Part shown: positions 36,325-46,665 of the stretch, piece after piece
Layout: each line of letters begins with the position of its first letter
How positions within the stretch are numbered: the stretch's first letter is position 1
From: Paenibacillus cellulosilyticus
GTDB lineage: Bacteria; Bacillota; Bacilli; Paenibacillales; Paenibacillaceae
Assembly (NCBI RefSeq): GCF_003182255.1
Contig: NZ_QGTQ01000038.1
Location: 1 to 64,000, forward strand
Direction: 5' to 3'
Length of the DNA stretch: 64,000 nucleotides
Notes under the pieces: generated by a model
What the model was told of the DNA's origin: nothing
What the model saw: only the letters and a program-made list of their open reading frames with translations
The model's database searches: none
Position numbers and translations under genes: made by a program

Positions 36325-36564
36325 ATGACGGAGGAAGAATTCGATGAAATGGTGCAAACGTTATGCGAAAGCAAGGCGGCGGAGTTTAGGCTGATCGGCT
36401 ACGAGTATGCTGAGGCAGAGGAAGTATGGGCTTGTGTCAGCAGGAAGTATAGCAAGACTGGCGTACCGGCGCTGCATGCGGTTGTAAACGATATTTTGTC
36501 GCTGAAGGCGACGACATTCATGAATCAGATGACGTTGGACGCTTACCGAGGCAGCCGTTTCTGA
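36325..36564 (+). CDS. comN: Post-transcriptional regulator ComN
   Basis: A 79-residue acidic protein (MTEEEFDEMVQTLCESKAAE, ending TFMNQMTLDAYRGSRF) matching the ComN family, which in B. subtilis acts on comE mRNA at the division site. The size and its location between spoVB and secD match B. subtilis. I chose ATG 36325 with GAGAGGAAGC upstream; a TTG at 36274 lacks a ribosome site. Confidence 0.82.
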   Translation: MTEEEFDEMVQTLCESKAAEFRLIGYEYAEAEEVWACVSRKYSKTGVPALHAVVNDILSLKATTFMNQMTLDAYRGSRF

Positions 36565-36585
36565 TATAGAAACGGTCTTTTTTTT
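36555..36585 (+). terminator. Terminator overlapping comN stop
   Basis: CCGTTTC-TGATATA-GAAACGG with an eight-T tail; the stop codon TGA is within the loop. Confidence 0.9.
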
Positions 36586-36612
36586 GACTGCATTTTACCT
36601 CCTCGGTATAAT
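36584..36612 (+). promoter_or_regulatory. sigmaA promoter of secDF
   Basis: TTGACT (36584-36589), 17-bp spacer, perfect TATAAT (36607-36612), immediately after the comN terminator. Confidence 0.85.
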
Positions 36613-36647
36613 AGGACTATTGTGAAAATAAGGGGGATCATTCGTCT

Positions 36648-37883
36648 ATGAAAGGCAGCAGCAGGTTGGTAGCCTTCCTGGGTATTATCATTATTATGGC
36701 CGGCGTTTTCGCTTGGACATCCCCAGGGCTGGTCAAGGACATCAGATTGGGATTGGACTTGAAAGGCGGATTCGAGGTTTTGTACGAGGCATCACCGCTT
36801 GAAGGCGGTGTAGAGGTTACGCCGGAGTCGTTGAAGCAGACGGCTAAGAGCCTCCAAGATCGGATTGACTCGGCAGGTATTGCTGAGCCGGAGATTACGA
36901 CTGAAGGCAGCAACCGGATTCGCGTTAAGCTGGCGGGTGTCATGAATGAAGATGAAGTTCGCGACATGCTCAAGAAACCAGTTAACCTGACGTTCCGCAA
37001 TCCGCAAGGCGAGACAGTGCTTACAGGTGCTGACTTTGTTCAGAACGGTGCTGATGTCGTAAGGGACGATCTGGGTAATCCGATTATTACGATTAAGCTC
37101 AAAGACGCTAAGAAGTTTGAAGAAGTAACAACAGCGTTGATTGGCCAGAAAATGTCGATCTACCTCGATGATACGATGCTGTCTGATCCAATGGTCAATT
37201 ACGCTATCAGCGGTGGCAGCGCACAAATCAGCGGTAACTATACAACGGAAGAAGCGAAGAAGCTGAAGGATACGATTAACCTTGGTGCCCTTCCGCTCCA
37301 ATTGACGGAGAAGTATACGCAGAGCGTAGGCGCTAAGCTCGGTGAGCAGTCGCTCCATCAGACGGTTGAAGCTGGTCTTATCGGCTCGGGAATCGTTCTT
37401 GTGTTCCTAGTCATCTTGTTCCGTGTACCTGGCGTTGTTGCGGGTATTACGGTCGTTTCGTACGTCTGGCTGCTGCTTGTCGTGTTCAAGCTGATGAACG
37501 CAACGCTAACCTTGCCAGGTATTGCGGCATTCGTGCTTGGTGTCGGTATGGCGGTTGACGCGAACATTATTATGTACGAACGGATCAAGGAAGAAATCCG
37601 CAGTGGCAAAAGCTTGCTGTCCTCGCTCAAAGCAGGCTCGAAAAACTCGCTGCGTACGATCATGGACGCGAACATTACGAACATCATTGCAAGTGTTGTG
37701 CTGTATGTTATCGGCAACGGCGCCATTCGCGGCTTCGCGCTCACGATGATCTTCAGTATTTTGGTAAGTATCATTACGAACATCTTCTTTTCTCGGTTCC
37801 TCATTCACTTGCTCATTCGCAGCAATGTGTTCAAGAAACCAAGCTACTATGGCGTGAAGGAGGACGAAATCCGTGCACTATAA
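36648..37883 (+). CDS. secD: Protein translocase subunit SecD
   Basis: A 411-residue RND-fold protein that, with SecF, uses proton motive force to pull proteins out of the Sec channel. One N-terminal helix, a periplasmic-side domain with the D1 motif DIRLGLDLKGG, then five helices (VFLVILFRVPGVVAGITVVSYVW...), D5 NIIMYERIKEEIRSGKSL. Bacilli such as B. subtilis have fused SecDF; here secD and secF are separate genes overlapping by 11 bp. Confidence 0.96.
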   Translation: MKGSSRLVAFLGIIIIMAGVFAWTSPGLVKDIRLGLDLKGGFEVLYEASPLEGGVEVTPESLKQTAKSLQDRIDSAGIAEPEITTEGSNRIRVKLAGVMNEDEVRDMLKKPVNLTFRNPQGETVLTGADFVQNGADVVRDDLGNPIITIKLKDAKKFEEVTTALIGQKMSIYLDDTMLSDPMVNYAISGGSAQISGNYTTEEAKKLKDTINLGALPLQLTEKYTQSVGAKLGEQSLHQTVEAGLIGSGIVLVFLVILFRVPGVVAGITVVSYVWLLLVVFKLMNATLTLPGIAAFVLGVGMAVDANIIMYERIKEEIRSGKSLLSSLKAGSKNSLRTIMDANITNIIASVVLYVIGNGAIRGFALTMIFSILVSIITNIFFSRFLIHLLIRSNVFKKPSYYGVKEDEIRAL

Positions 37884-38808
37884 CGAGAAGTTTCATACTA
37901 ATATTCGTTTTGACTTCATCAAGCATCAGAAGAAGTTTTTCGGTGCGTCGATCGCACTCGTTATTATCGGGATTCTGTCTCTGATCTTCTTCCACATGAA
38001 CTTCGGCGTCGACTTCAAAGCCGGCACGAATATGGATATTGAGCTCGGTAAGACAGTAACGCAGGACGAGGCAAAGGCCGAGATGGCCGAGCTGGGTTAT
38101 AAAGATGTTGAGACGACGGTAGGCGGCTCGAACAACTCGCGTCTATCGGTTCGTTTCGACGACGTACTGGAGCAAGCGAAGGTTACTGCTATCCTGACAG
38201 GTCTGAAAGCTAAATACGGTGACCAAGTGGCGGCAGAGACGAACGTTGTATCCCCCGATATGGCGCGCGAGCTAGGTAAGAAAACGATTTATGCGATTAT
38301 TATCTCGAGTATCGCGATTATGCTCTACGTGATGATCCGCTTCGAATGGCGGTTTGCGCTTGCAGCGAATATCGCGATTTTGTATGACGCATTTGTCGTT
38401 ATTGCGTTGTTCTCGATATTCCAGTTGGAAGTTAACCTTCCGTTTATCGCAGCAGTTCTAACAACGATTGGTTATTCGATCAACGATAAAATCGTTATCT
38501 TTGACCGTATCCGTGAAAATCTGCGGTTCAGCAAACAGAAAAATAAAGAGCAGCTCGCTGAGCTTGTTAACGCGAGTCTGTGGCAGACGATGGCGCGTAA
38601 CGTCTATACGGTACTTACCGTATTGATCGTGGCTGCCTGCCTGTACCTGTTCGGCAGCGAATCGATCAAGCTGTTCGCACTTGCGAAGCTGATCGGTCTG
38701 GCGAGTGGTGCTTACTCTTCCGTCTGCATCGCGAGCCCACTGTGGCTGATGCTGCGCGGTAAAGGGCAGAAACAAGGCAAAACAGTCAAAACGCCTGCTG
38801 CATCGTAA
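37873..38808 (+). CDS. secF: Protein translocase subunit SecF
   Basis: A 311-residue partner of SecD with six hydrophobic helices. Recognised by FHMNFGVDFKAGTNMDIEL, RFEWRFALAANIAILYDAFVV and the conserved TIGYSINDKIVIFDRIREN. GTG start 37873 has GAAGGAGGACG upstream and overlaps secD. Confidence 0.96.
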   Translation: MHYNEKFHTNIRFDFIKHQKKFFGASIALVIIGILSLIFFHMNFGVDFKAGTNMDIELGKTVTQDEAKAEMAELGYKDVETTVGGSNNSRLSVRFDDVLEQAKVTAILTGLKAKYGDQVAAETNVVSPDMARELGKKTIYAIIISSIAIMLYVMIRFEWRFALAANIAILYDAFVVIALFSIFQLEVNLPFIAAVLTTIGYSINDKIVIFDRIRENLRFSKQKNKEQLAELVNASLWQTMARNVYTVLTVLIVAACLYLFGSESIKLFALAKLIGLASGAYSSVCIASPLWLMLRGKGQKQGKTVKTPAAS

Positions 38809-38820
38809 GAGGGGATTTAC

Positions 38821-39720
38821 ATGAGCGCTAATCAATTATCGGACAAGCGATTCTCTGCGATGCGCGCAGGGATATGGGGTAATGGAGCATTGGCGCTTGG
38901 CAAGGCGGCTGCAGCGCTTTTATCAGGAAGCACGGCATTAATGGCAGATTCGATTCGGTCAATCGCCAATGGCGCTGAATCGCTCGCATACAGCTTCCAC
39001 ATCGATGGGCGCAGCACGACCCGAATGAAAAATTCAGAGAGCAGCGGAGCTTCCGCGATTATTATCGTGTCTGCGATAACGCTGCTCCTTGGTGTCGAGA
39101 TTGGACTTGAAGCATTTCGCAGTTGGTCGTCAGAATCATCCGCAGTACCGGACTGGACCGCCGCTGTGTTTGCTTTAATTGCGCTCGTCTTGAAGGAATG
39201 GCTGGTGCCTGCTGTCGGTAAGCAGCTTCTTGATCGCCTGGCATCGCTTGTAACCGTCGCAGGTGCAGGCTGTGCTGCAATAGGGGATTACGCTAACTTG
39301 CCTGCGCTTGAAGCAGCTGATCCTATAGCTGCCATGTTCGTTGCTCTTATTGTTGTTTACAAGGGATATGGCTGTCTGCTTCAGCTCACGTCGAATCGTC
39401 GAAGCATGCCGCTCGGCCATGAGGAACAGGTTGCTTCTATTATGGAAATTGTTCAGCGTGTCGAAGGCGTTGTTACGGTAGAGTCACTGCGTGCACGGGA
39501 GCATGGGCATTATATTGTTGTTCATATTGTCATCAGTGTCAATCCTCGCATCTCTGTGCTCGAAGGGCAAGAGATCGCGAAGCGGATTAAAGAGCTTATT
39601 ATGAAAAGGTTCATTCATGTGACAGAGACGTCCGTCTATGTTGAACCCTATGATCCTGGTTATCCGTACAAATCAAACCACGATCCAAATCAAGACCATA
39701 TGCCGACGCTGCTGCAATAG
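38821..39720 (+). CDS. Cation diffusion facilitator-like protein with degenerate metal site
   Basis: A 299-residue six-helix protein with the CDF fold: N-terminal membrane region and a C-terminal cytoplasmic dimerisation domain (SIMEIVQRVEGVVTVESLRA). In canonical members the second helix has AD-x-x-H-S-x-x-D; here it reads AD43SIR46SIAN50, so the His and second Asp are replaced. In the fifth helix, H-x-x-S-D is replaced by QLLDRLAS. At least three of four active-site ligands are missing, so classical Zn transport is doubtful. Ribosome site AAGAGGGG. It follows secF directly. Confidence 0.75.
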   Translation: MSANQLSDKRFSAMRAGIWGNGALALGKAAAALLSGSTALMADSIRSIANGAESLAYSFHIDGRSTTRMKNSESSGASAIIIVSAITLLLGVEIGLEAFRSWSSESSAVPDWTAAVFALIALVLKEWLVPAVGKQLLDRLASLVTVAGAGCAAIGDYANLPALEAADPIAAMFVALIVVYKGYGCLLQLTSNRRSMPLGHEEQVASIMEIVQRVEGVVTVESLRAREHGHYIVVHIVISVNPRISVLEGQEIAKRIKELIMKRFIHVTETSVYVEPYDPGYPYKSNHDPNQDHMPTLLQ

Positions 39721-39730
39721 CAGCGTCTTT
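39705..39730 (+). terminator. Hairpin terminator at the end of the CDF gene
   Basis: GACGCTGCT-GCAAT-AGCAGCGTC with the stop codon in the stem-loop; T tail is short (TTT), so strength is uncertain. Confidence 0.7.
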
Positions 39731-39756
39731 GCATGTGGATGAAGATTTGTAAGGGT

Positions 39757-39815
39757 TGGGGTTCAGGGGACGGGAGTCCCATGGGGTCCTCCCTAGCAGG
39801 GAGGATTATAAGAGC
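39757..39815 (+). repeat. Hairpin module resembling the dispersed repeat
   Basis: GGGGACGGGAGTCCC and TCCTCCCT-AGC-AGGGAGGA hairpins. The second nearly matches the CCTCCCT-TGC-AGGGAGGG module at 57890-57910 of repeat copy B, so this may be a partial copy of that family. Confidence 0.4.
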
Positions 39816-39839
39816 GACACTCCTCAGGGGGCTGCTACC

Positions 39840-40030
39840 GCTCTAACGGACCGAGAGGACTTTATTTTGCACCAAATTAAATAATTCAGATTCTAACGGA
39901 CTCATACGTGCTTATAGGATGAATTTGCTCGAATGAAGCTCATACTCCAAGCAAATAGCGCTAATGAAGTCCGTTACAGCTCTAAACGGGCAATTCAATG
40001 GTAATTAGCATCTCTGTGGTCCGTTAGAGC
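39840..40030. repeat. 191-bp nested inverted repeat before recJ
   Basis: Three nested complementary pairs: outer GCTCTAACGGACC (39840-39852) / GGTCCGTTAGAGC (40018-40030), exact 13 bp; middle TCTAACGGACT (39892-39902) / AGTCCGTTA (39968-39976); inner ATTTGCT (39923-39929) / AGCAAAT (39950-39956). The core CTAACGGAC occurs in direct and inverted form. This reads as a palindromic mobile repeat or a large hairpin. Confidence 0.7.
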
Positions 40031-40206
40031 AACCTAGTGAGTAACAAATGAGCAGCTCGAACAAAAGCTGTGCCCGACAGGGCACGCGACTCACAGCGCG
40101 GTAGAACTCTTAAAGATTAAGAAATTGCAATTATTATGGTGGTTTAAACATATCGGGGTCAAAAGGGGCGGAGAGCCCCTATTCTACGTAAGGGAGGCGA
40201 GCACCG

Positions 40207-42600
40207 ATGATTCCATCGAAAACACGGTGGTCGGAGCCGGAATGGACGGAAGACCGCGATCAGGCGGCGAGCAGCCTATCGAAGCTGCTCGGCATTCCTA
40301 CGATCGTTGCTCGTTTGCTGGTTGGACGAGGCATCGAGACAGCGGATGAAGCGGAAGCTTTTCTTCAAGGCGGCAAAGAGCTGCTCCACGATCCCTATGA
40401 GCTGCACGGTATGACAGCAGCCGTGGAGCGAATTCGTCATGCAATTGCAAGCGGAGAACGTATCCGTATTTACGGTGACTACGATGCAGACGGGGTTTCC
40501 AGCACGTCGCTTATGATACATTTGCTCCATCGACTAAATGCCAACTTTGATTACTATATTCCACACCGGACACGTGAAGGCTACGGAATGAACCATGCGG
40601 CTGTAGATCTTGCAGTTGAAGCAGGGGTAAAGCTGTTCATCACAGTCGATACTGGAATTAGTGCTGTCGATGAGGTCGCTTATGCGAATAGTTTAGGCAT
40701 CGATGTAGTTGTCACCGATCATCATGAACCGCCAGCTATACTGCCGGAAGCGTATGCGATCGTCAACCCGAAACAAGAAGCTTGCACGTATCCCTACTCG
40801 TCTCTTGCGGGTGTTGGTGTTGCATTCAAGCTTGCAACGGCGCTGCTTGGCGAACCGCCGCTTGATTTGACGGATATCGTAGCGCTCGGCACGATCGCAG
40901 ACGTGATGCCGCTCACGGGAGAGAATCGTGTACTCGTCAAGTTCGGACTGCAGACGATGGCGAAGAACATGCGCCCAGGTTTTCGCTCGCTAGCAGAGAT
41001 CGCTGGCGTCGATATTCAGAAAGTGACATCGACGAATGTAGCGTTTGCCATGGCGCCGCGCATTAATGCAAGCGGGCGGATCGATCATGCGAACGGTGCA
41101 GTTGAGCTGCTGACAACACCGGATCAAGAATCAGCTGATGCCATGGCGGCAAGGCTGGATACGCTTAATCGAGAACGTCAAGGTATCGTAGAAGTTATTG
41201 TCGAGCAAGCGAAGCAGCAGTGGGCGGATAAGTGCCAAGCGGCGGCAGAGGCTGGGGCACCGGAACCGTCTGTCATTGTTGTGGCAGGTGAAGGCTGGAA
41301 TGCCGGCGTTATCGGTATTGTCGCCTCCAAGCTGCTTGATCGACATTACAAGCCGACCGTTGTGCTTGGCATCGATGCTGAGACTGGGATGTGCAAAGGT
41401 TCTGCGCGTTCTATTGAAGGCTTCGACCTGCATGCTGCGTTGAACGAATGCGCGGAGCTGTTTGAACATTTTGGCGGCCATCAGGCTGCGGCGGGGATGA
41501 GTCTGCATCGCGATCGTCTCGAAGCATTTGAGGCGAGTCTTATTCAATCTGCCAATGCATGGCTTAAGCCGGAGGATTGGATTCCGCGGACGGCTGTAGA
41601 TATTTGCTGTACAGCGTCGGATGTTACGCTGGAAACAATCGATCAGTTGGGTCTGTTGGAGCCCTTCGGTGCGGGAAATCCGGCTCCGCGGTTTCTGTTG
41701 ACTGATCAACCCGTTACGGACAAGCGTACGATGGGCAAGGATCACCGCCATTTGAGGCTTACTGTCGGCAGCGGAATAAAGCTTGAAGCCGTTGGTTTCG
41801 GCTTCGGCGAGTTAGCGGAACGTATGGCGCATGGTTCATCCGTTGATCTGGTTGGCGAGCTTGCTGTGAATGAATGGAACGGCAATCGGAAGCCGCAGCT
41901 GTTCATACAAGATTTAAGAGTGGAGAAAATCCAGCTATTCGATTGGCGTGATGAACGAGAACCGTATGCGGCGCTTCGGCGCCTGCTGGAGACAGCAAGC
42001 CGAAGCGGCAGACGAACGATTATACTCACGAGTGAAGAAGCGGTTCGCGAGACGGCGGCAGCGTGTGCAAGAACCGATGCAATGGCGGAGCATTATTATA
42101 TTGGGCATTATGAAGATTCATTATTGGATTCTCTGCCATTCGTAGAAGCTATTGTTTACGGCTTACCGCCATCTGCTGATGACCTGCAGTCGATTCTCGC
42201 CAAATTCGAACGATTACAGTCCGTTCATCTGCTTTATCCGAAGCGGGCCAATGAACGGAATGATAGAGCTGGGAAGCCGAGCTTCCCAGAGCGGAATGAC
42301 TTCGGTATGGCTTATCAGCTGCTCAGGCGGCTTGGCAAGGCACAGGAGCAAGGGCTGGCTGAGCGGCTCTCTGGACAAATTGGCTGGCCGCCTTCCGTGG
42401 CGGCGATGATGCTGGATGTGTTCGAGGAGCTGGCCTTTATTCAACGCAGCTCTGGCGTAGTAACAGTCGCGGAGACGCCGGTTAAGGCGGAGCTGTCTAC
42501 CTCGCAAGCGTATATCAAAGCGCAGCGCCGGGTAGAGACAAATGGCATTTTATTCGCATCGACCGAGCAATTATTTCATTTTATAACGAGAGGAAGTTAA
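40207..42600 (+). CDS. recJ: Single-stranded DNA exonuclease RecJ
   Basis: A 797-residue DHH exonuclease (5'-3' ssDNA) for recombination and repair. The DHH domain has [14 protein letters not shown] and [12 protein letters not shown]1 follows ([31 protein letters not shown]), then an OB-like domain and the extra C-terminal domain typical of Gram-positive RecJ. Ribosome site GTAAGGGAGG. Leads apt and rel, as in B. subtilis. Confidence 0.94.
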   Translation: MIPSKTRWSEPEWTEDRDQAASSLSKLLGIPTIVARLLVGRGIETADEAEAFLQGGKELLHDPYELHGMTAAVERIRHAIASGERIRIYGDYDADGVSSTSLMIHLLHRLNANFDYYIPHRTREGYGMNHAAVDLAVEAGVKLFITVDTGISAVDEVAYANSLGIDVVVTDHHEPPAILPEAYAIVNPKQEACTYPYSSLAGVGVAFKLATALLGEPPLDLTDIVALGTIADVMPLTGENRVLVKFGLQTMAKNMRPGFRSLAEIAGVDIQKVTSTNVAFAMAPRINASGRIDHANGAVELLTTPDQESADAMAARLDTLNRERQGIVEVIVEQAKQQWADKCQAAAEAGAPEPSVIVVAGEGWNAGVIGIVASKLLDRHYKPTVVLGIDAETGMCKGSARSIEGFDLHAALNECAELFEHFGGHQAAAGMSLHRDRLEAFEASLIQSANAWLKPEDWIPRTAVDICCTASDVTLETIDQLGLLEPFGAGNPAPRFLLTDQPVTDKRTMGKDHRHLRLTVGSGIKLEAVGFGFGELAERMAHGSSVDLVGELAVNEWNGNRKPQLFIQDLRVEKIQLFDWRDEREPYAALRRLLETASRSGRRTIILTSEEAVRETAAACARTDAMAEHYYIGHYEDSLLDSLPFVEAIVYGLPPSADDLQSILAKFERLQSVHLLYPKRANERNDRAGKPSFPERNDFGMAYQLLRRLGKAQEQGLAERLSGQIGWPPSVAAMMLDVFEELAFIQRSSGVVTVAETPVKAELSTSQAYIKAQRRVETNGILFASTEQLFHFITRGS

Positions 42601-42605
42601 GCTTC

Positions 42606-43121
42606 ATGAATTTCAAGGACTATATTCGCGTTATCCACGATTACCCGCAGCCGGGTATCCGTTTCAAAGATATTACGACCCTTCTTCAGGACGGGCCTGC
42701 TTATCGCGCAGCAATTGAAGCAATGAGGGCTGCTGTAGAACATTTGGAGATCGACGTAATTGCCGGTCCTGAAGCGCGCGGGTTCGTCATTGGCGCTCCG
42801 CTTGCAATTGCGCTTGGCGTAGGCTTCGTTCCTGTCCGCAAACCAGGCAAGCTGCCGTTCGATACAGTGCAAGCAAGCTACGATCTCGAGTATGGAAAGG
42901 ACAGCTTGGCGATTCATACCGATGCCATCAAGCCAGGTCAGCGAGTTCTTATTGCCGATGATCTGCTCGCTACAGGCGGCACGATCGCTACGACGATCAA
43001 CCTGATTCGTCAGCTCGGCGGCGAAGTCGTTGGTGCGTCGTTCCTCATTGAGCTCAGTTATTTGCCAGGACGCGAGAAGCTTGGAAGCGGAATCGAGATT
43101 AACTCGCTTATTACGTACTAG
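42606..43121 (+). CDS. apt: Adenine phosphoribosyltransferase
   Basis: A 171-residue salvage enzyme making AMP from adenine and PRPP. The PRPP loop [14 protein letters not shown] and the N-terminal [18 protein letters not shown] are typical. Ribosome site GAGAGGAAG; follows recJ by 5 bp. Confidence 0.96.
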   Translation: MNFKDYIRVIHDYPQPGIRFKDITTLLQDGPAYRAAIEAMRAAVEHLEIDVIAGPEARGFVIGAPLAIALGVGFVPVRKPGKLPFDTVQASYDLEYGKDSLAIHTDAIKPGQRVLIADDLLATGGTIATTINLIRQLGGEVVGASFLIELSYLPGREKLGSGIEINSLITY

Positions 43122-43168
43122 AATCAACGATTACGAAGCCTCAATTTCGATTGATATACAGACACATG

Positions 43169-43197
43169 ACACGTCCTTCAAAGGGCGTGTTTGTTTT
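43169..43197 (+). terminator. Terminator after apt
   Basis: ACACG(T/C)CCTT pairs with AAGGGCGTGT, followed by TTGTTTT. The following 125 bp up to the rel promoter holds no gene. Confidence 0.75.
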
Positions 43198-43323
43198 ACA
43201 CCTAACAATTTCTAAGCTTCGAAGTCTAGAAAACAGACACCAATGACCTAATTTGTCGTATAAACGATTATGAATTGCGGTACAGACGTTATGGTGTGGG
43301 TCCCAGCTAACAGCAGGCAAGAG

Positions 43324-43353
43324 TTGACGCCGTGTTGGTTTAACAGGCATAAT
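43324..43353 (+). promoter_or_regulatory. Promoter of rel
   Basis: TTGACG (43324-43329), 18-bp spacer, CATAAT (43348-43353). Confidence 0.65.
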
Positions 43354-43444
43354 AGCTTTAATCCATTATGAATGAATCGTGTACGACCGATAGTTTGATT
43401 AGGGCAAACGAGGTATGTCGACTCGTTTCGGAAAGGGACGTTGC

Positions 43445-45631
43445 ATGGGCATAGAGCAGTTACTTGAAAAGGCATCGACCTACATGAAGGAACAGGATCT
43501 GCTGCATGTGCGCGAGGCTTATGCTTTTGCGGAGCAGGCCCATTACGGTCAAGTCCGTAAGTCGGGTGAGCCATATATTTTGCACCCGGTTGCAGTAGCA
43601 GAAATCCTTGTCGACATGCAGATGGACGTTATGTCGATTATTGCGGCATTGCTGCATGATGTTGTCGAAGATACGACCGTCGAATTAAGTGCTGTTCGCG
43701 CGAGGTTCGGCGAAACATGTGCGATGCTGGTCGATGGCCTTACTAAGCTAGAGAAAATTCAATTCCGGTCGAAGGAAGAGCAGCAGAACGAGAACTATCG
43801 CAAAATGTTTGTCGCTATGGCACAGGACATTCGCGTTATTCTAATCAAGCTCGCCGACCGGCTCCACAATATGCGTACACTGAAATTTCAGTCGGAAGAG
43901 GCGCAGCGCCGCATCGCGTATGAGACGCTCGAAATCTTTTGCCCGATTGCGCATCGGCTCGGTATTAGTGCGATCAAGTGGGAGATGGAGGATATCGCTC
44001 TCCGTTACTTGAATCCGCAGCAGTATTATCGTATCGCCAACTTGATGAAGAAGAAGCGGACCGAACGGGAACGGTACATCGCGGACGTAATTGCAAGAAT
44101 ATTTGAAAAGATGGAGGAAATGGGCATTGATGGCGACATTTCCGGCCGTCCGAAGCATATTTACAGCATCTATAAGAAAATGACGATCAAGAACAAGCAG
44201 TTCAACGAAATTTATGATCTGCTTGCGATTCGCATTATTGTCGACAATATTAAAGACTGCTACGCAACGCTTGGCATTATTCATACGTTGTGGAGACCGA
44301 TGCCTGGCCGCTTCAAGGACTACATCGCGATGCCAAAGGCGAATATGTACCAGTCGCTCCATACGACGGTGATCGGGCCGAACGGGGAACCCACTGAGGT
44401 ACAAATCCGGACATGGGACATGCACCGGACGAGCGAATACGGTGTGGCTGCGCACTGGGCATACAAGGAAGGCAGCCCGAATATCGTAGCTGGCGGTAAT
44501 TTTGAAGATAAAATGTCATGGGTTCGTGAAATTATTGAGCTTCAGCAGGACGCGAAGGATGCATCGGAATTTGTCGAATCGCTGAAGATGGACTTTTTCT
44601 CGGATCTTGTATTTGTGTTTTCGCCAAAAGGTGAAGTGTTCGAGCTGCCTGCAGGTTCTGTACCACTCGATTTCGCTTACCGCGTTCACACGGAGGTCGG
44701 TAACCGTACGATCGGGGCGAAGGTGAATGGCCGGATCGTTCCGCTTGACCACAAGCTGAAAACCGGCGACATCGTCGAAATCCTTACCTCGAAGCACTCG
44801 TATGGACCATCCCAGGATTGGGTGAAGATCGCGCAGTCGTCGCACGCGCGCAGCAAGATCAAGCAGTGGTTCAAGAAAGAGAAGCGCGACGAGAATGTGG
44901 CCAAGGGCCGCGAGCTTCTTGAGCGTGAGATCAAACGTCTTGGACTGGAAGCTTCGGTATGGCTGACGGAAGATAAGCTGCAGGAAGTAGCGACCAAGTT
45001 TACGTTCAACGACGTTGAAGATATGTTGTCTGCAATTGGCTTCAACGGCATTACAGCGGCGCAGGTATGCTCTAAGCTGACGGAGAAGCTTCGCAAAGAG
45101 GCGGAGGAAGCGAGCCTAATCGAGCTGTCCAACGAGCCGCATGAGATGAAGTCGCCAGGCGCTAAGCGCAATCGACCGAATTACGGCGTTACCGTTAAGG
45201 GTATCGATAACCTGCTCGTACGTTTTGCTCGCTGCTGTAATCCGGTTCCGGGTGATGAGATCATTGGCTACATTACACGTGGACGCGGCGTTTCGGTGCA
45301 CCGTTTGGATTGCACGAACATACCGGCTGCTGGTGAGGGCGAGGAAGCAGATCGCGTGATCGAAGTGGAATGGGAAGAGTCGGTCGAGGCGAATTACAGC
45401 GTCGATATCGAGATTACCGGCCATGATCGCAGAGGCGTTCTGAATGAAGTGCTGCAGGCCGTATCCGAGAGCAAGACGAATATTTCTGCTGTTACGAGCC
45501 GTGCGGTGAAGAACAAGATGGCGATGATCCATATGACCATCCTCATTCGCAACGTTCAGCATCTGGAATCGGTCGTGGAGAAAATCAAGCGCGTCAAAGA
45601 TATTTATTCCGTTCAGCGGATTATGCAATAG
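43445..45631 (+). CDS. rel: Bifunctional (p)ppGpp synthetase/hydrolase Rel
   Basis: A 728-residue RelA/SpoT-family enzyme controlling the stringent response. Domains: HD hydrolase (about 45-150) with LLHDVVEDT intact, (p)ppGpp synthetase (about 235-345; [19 protein letters not shown]), TGS (about 390-450), conserved cysteine region ([16 protein letters not shown]) and C-terminal ACT (about 650-728). Both catalytic domains look functional. I chose ATG 43445 (GGAAAGGGA upstream) over 43415. Confidence 0.95.
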   Translation: MGIEQLLEKASTYMKEQDLLHVREAYAFAEQAHYGQVRKSGEPYILHPVAVAEILVDMQMDVMSIIAALLHDVVEDTTVELSAVRARFGETCAMLVDGLTKLEKIQFRSKEEQQNENYRKMFVAMAQDIRVILIKLADRLHNMRTLKFQSEEAQRRIAYETLEIFCPIAHRLGISAIKWEMEDIALRYLNPQQYYRIANLMKKKRTERERYIADVIARIFEKMEEMGIDGDISGRPKHIYSIYKKMTIKNKQFNEIYDLLAIRIIVDNIKDCYATLGIIHTLWRPMPGRFKDYIAMPKANMYQSLHTTVIGPNGEPTEVQIRTWDMHRTSEYGVAAHWAYKEGSPNIVAGGNFEDKMSWVREIIELQQDAKDASEFVESLKMDFFSDLVFVFSPKGEVFELPAGSVPLDFAYRVHTEVGNRTIGAKVNGRIVPLDHKLKTGDIVEILTSKHSYGPSQDWVKIAQSSHARSKIKQWFKKEKRDENVAKGRELLEREIKRLGLEASVWLTEDKLQEVATKFTFNDVEDMLSAIGFNGITAAQVCSKLTEKLRKEAEEASLIELSNEPHEMKSPGAKRNRPNYGVTVKGIDNLLVRFARCCNPVPGDEIIGYITRGRGVSVHRLDCTNIPAAGEGEEADRVIEVEWEESVEANYSVDIEITGHDRRGVLNEVLQAVSESKTNISAVTSRAVKNKMAMIHMTILIRNVQHLESVVEKIKRVKDIYSVQRIMQ

Positions 45632-45645
45632 CACATTTCGCGACT

Positions 45646-45671
45646 GCCTGCCCAATTGGGCAGGCGGTTTT
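45646..45671 (+). terminator. Hairpin between rel and dtd
   Basis: Perfect GCCTGCCC-AATT-GGGCAGGC followed by GGTTTT. dtd starts 22 bp later, so it may cap rel and still allow read-through. Confidence 0.75.
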
Positions 45672-45692
45672 ACATTTTGGAGGCAGATTGAG

Positions 45693-46139
45693 ATGAGAGT
45701 TGTATTGCAACGCAGTAAGAAGGCATCTGTAGAAGTGGAAGGCGTAACTGTAGGCGCGATCGACCGCGGTCTCGTCCTGCTCGTTGGCGTCACACATGAC
45801 GATACGGAGAAGGATGCGAAGTGGCTGGCTGACAAAATCGCCGGCTTGCGTATTTTTGAAGATGATGCAGGTAAAATGAACTTGTCCATTCAAGACGTAG
45901 GCGGCTCCATCTTATCGATTTCGCAGTTTACGCTGTACGGCGATTGCCGTAATGGCAAGCGCCCGAACTTCATGGCCGCAGCACGTCCAGAGCCTGCCGA
46001 GGCGTTGTACAATCGATTTAATGAGCTGCTGCGCGATACAGGGCTTCAGGTTGAAACGGGTCGATTTGGCGCGATGATGGACGTGTCTCTGGTCAATTGG
46101 GGACCGGTTACGCTTATTTTGGACAGCCCAAGCAGCTAA
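45693..46139 (+). CDS. dtd: D-aminoacyl-tRNA deacylase
   Basis: Removes D-amino acids from mischarged tRNAs. The 148-residue protein has the active-site stretch SQFTLYGD and the Gly-Pro motif [11 protein letters not shown]. Ribosome site TTGGAGGCAG. Follows rel as in B. subtilis. Confidence 0.96.
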   Translation: MRVVLQRSKKASVEVEGVTVGAIDRGLVLLVGVTHDDTEKDAKWLADKIAGLRIFEDDAGKMNLSIQDVGGSILSISQFTLYGDCRNGKRPNFMAAARPEPAEALYNRFNELLRDTGLQVETGRFGAMMDVSLVNWGPVTLILDSPSS

Positions 46140-46252
46140 TAGCTGCTGCGAGCGCTCTAATGACGGTTACTTTGCCCGAATTCGGAAACAATACGGGATA
46201 GCGAATTGCCGTGGGCACGGCAGACGACTGACCGTAAAGGAGCTGTATCCGA

Positions 46253-46423
46253 ATGCATCAATCGCGCAAAGAGCAAAGTGTGCAGCGTGCTAATAACCGC
46301 CTGCTGTCCACCGATCGTAAGGAAGCGATGCTGTTGGACGAATGGGAGGACGACATGGAAGCGGCTGCGGAGTGGGCACATGGCACGATGCCGGCGAGAA
46401 GGCATAACCAGGAGCAAACGTAA
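46253..46423 (+). CDS. Small hypothetical acidic protein (56 aa)
   Basis: A short frame starting MHQSRKEQSVQRANNRLLST and ending in a basic tail (ARRHNQEQT), with an acidic middle (MLLDEWEDDMEAAAEWAHGT). It has AAAGGAG 9 nt upstream. No family recognised. It lies 113 bp after dtd, possibly in the same transcript. Coding appearance is supported by ribosome site and amino-acid order only. Confidence 0.5.
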   Translation: MHQSRKEQSVQRANNRLLSTDRKEAMLLDEWEDDMEAAAEWAHGTMPARRHNQEQT

Positions 46424-46527
46424 ACGCTTTATATTTTGTAATCTGTTTGTAATGCGATTAACATCTTTCCTTAACATGGTCGGTCTATACTAGAACTCGA
46501 CCCCCTTTTTTAAAATATACTTTTGAT

Positions 46528-46557
46528 AACCTGTGGCGTATGCCGCAGGTTTTTTTC
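46528..46557 (+). terminator. Terminator before the T-box
   Basis: AACCTGTGGC, short loop, GCCGCAGGTT, then seven T. Ends the dtd transcript and isolates the T-box promoter. Confidence 0.9.
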
Positions 46558-46629
46558 TGTCTTTTTCAAGAGGGTTTACACGTCTGCGCCTGATTTGATC
46601 GATGATGCAATTGAATTCTAATTGGCGGC

Positions 46630-46658
46630 TTGACTTCGGATTAGCTGGCGAGTAATAT
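46630..46658 (+). promoter_or_regulatory. sigmaA promoter of hisS-aspS
   Basis: TTGACT (46630-46635), 17-bp spacer, TAATAT (46653-46658). The T-box leader follows. Confidence 0.75.
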
Positions 46659-46665
46659 TTAAAGG

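Noticed and set aside
46206-46493. 95-codon frame overlapping the small gene after dtd
   Set aside because: Cys/Arg-rich composition and no ribosome site; the shorter frame starting at 46253 is better supported.
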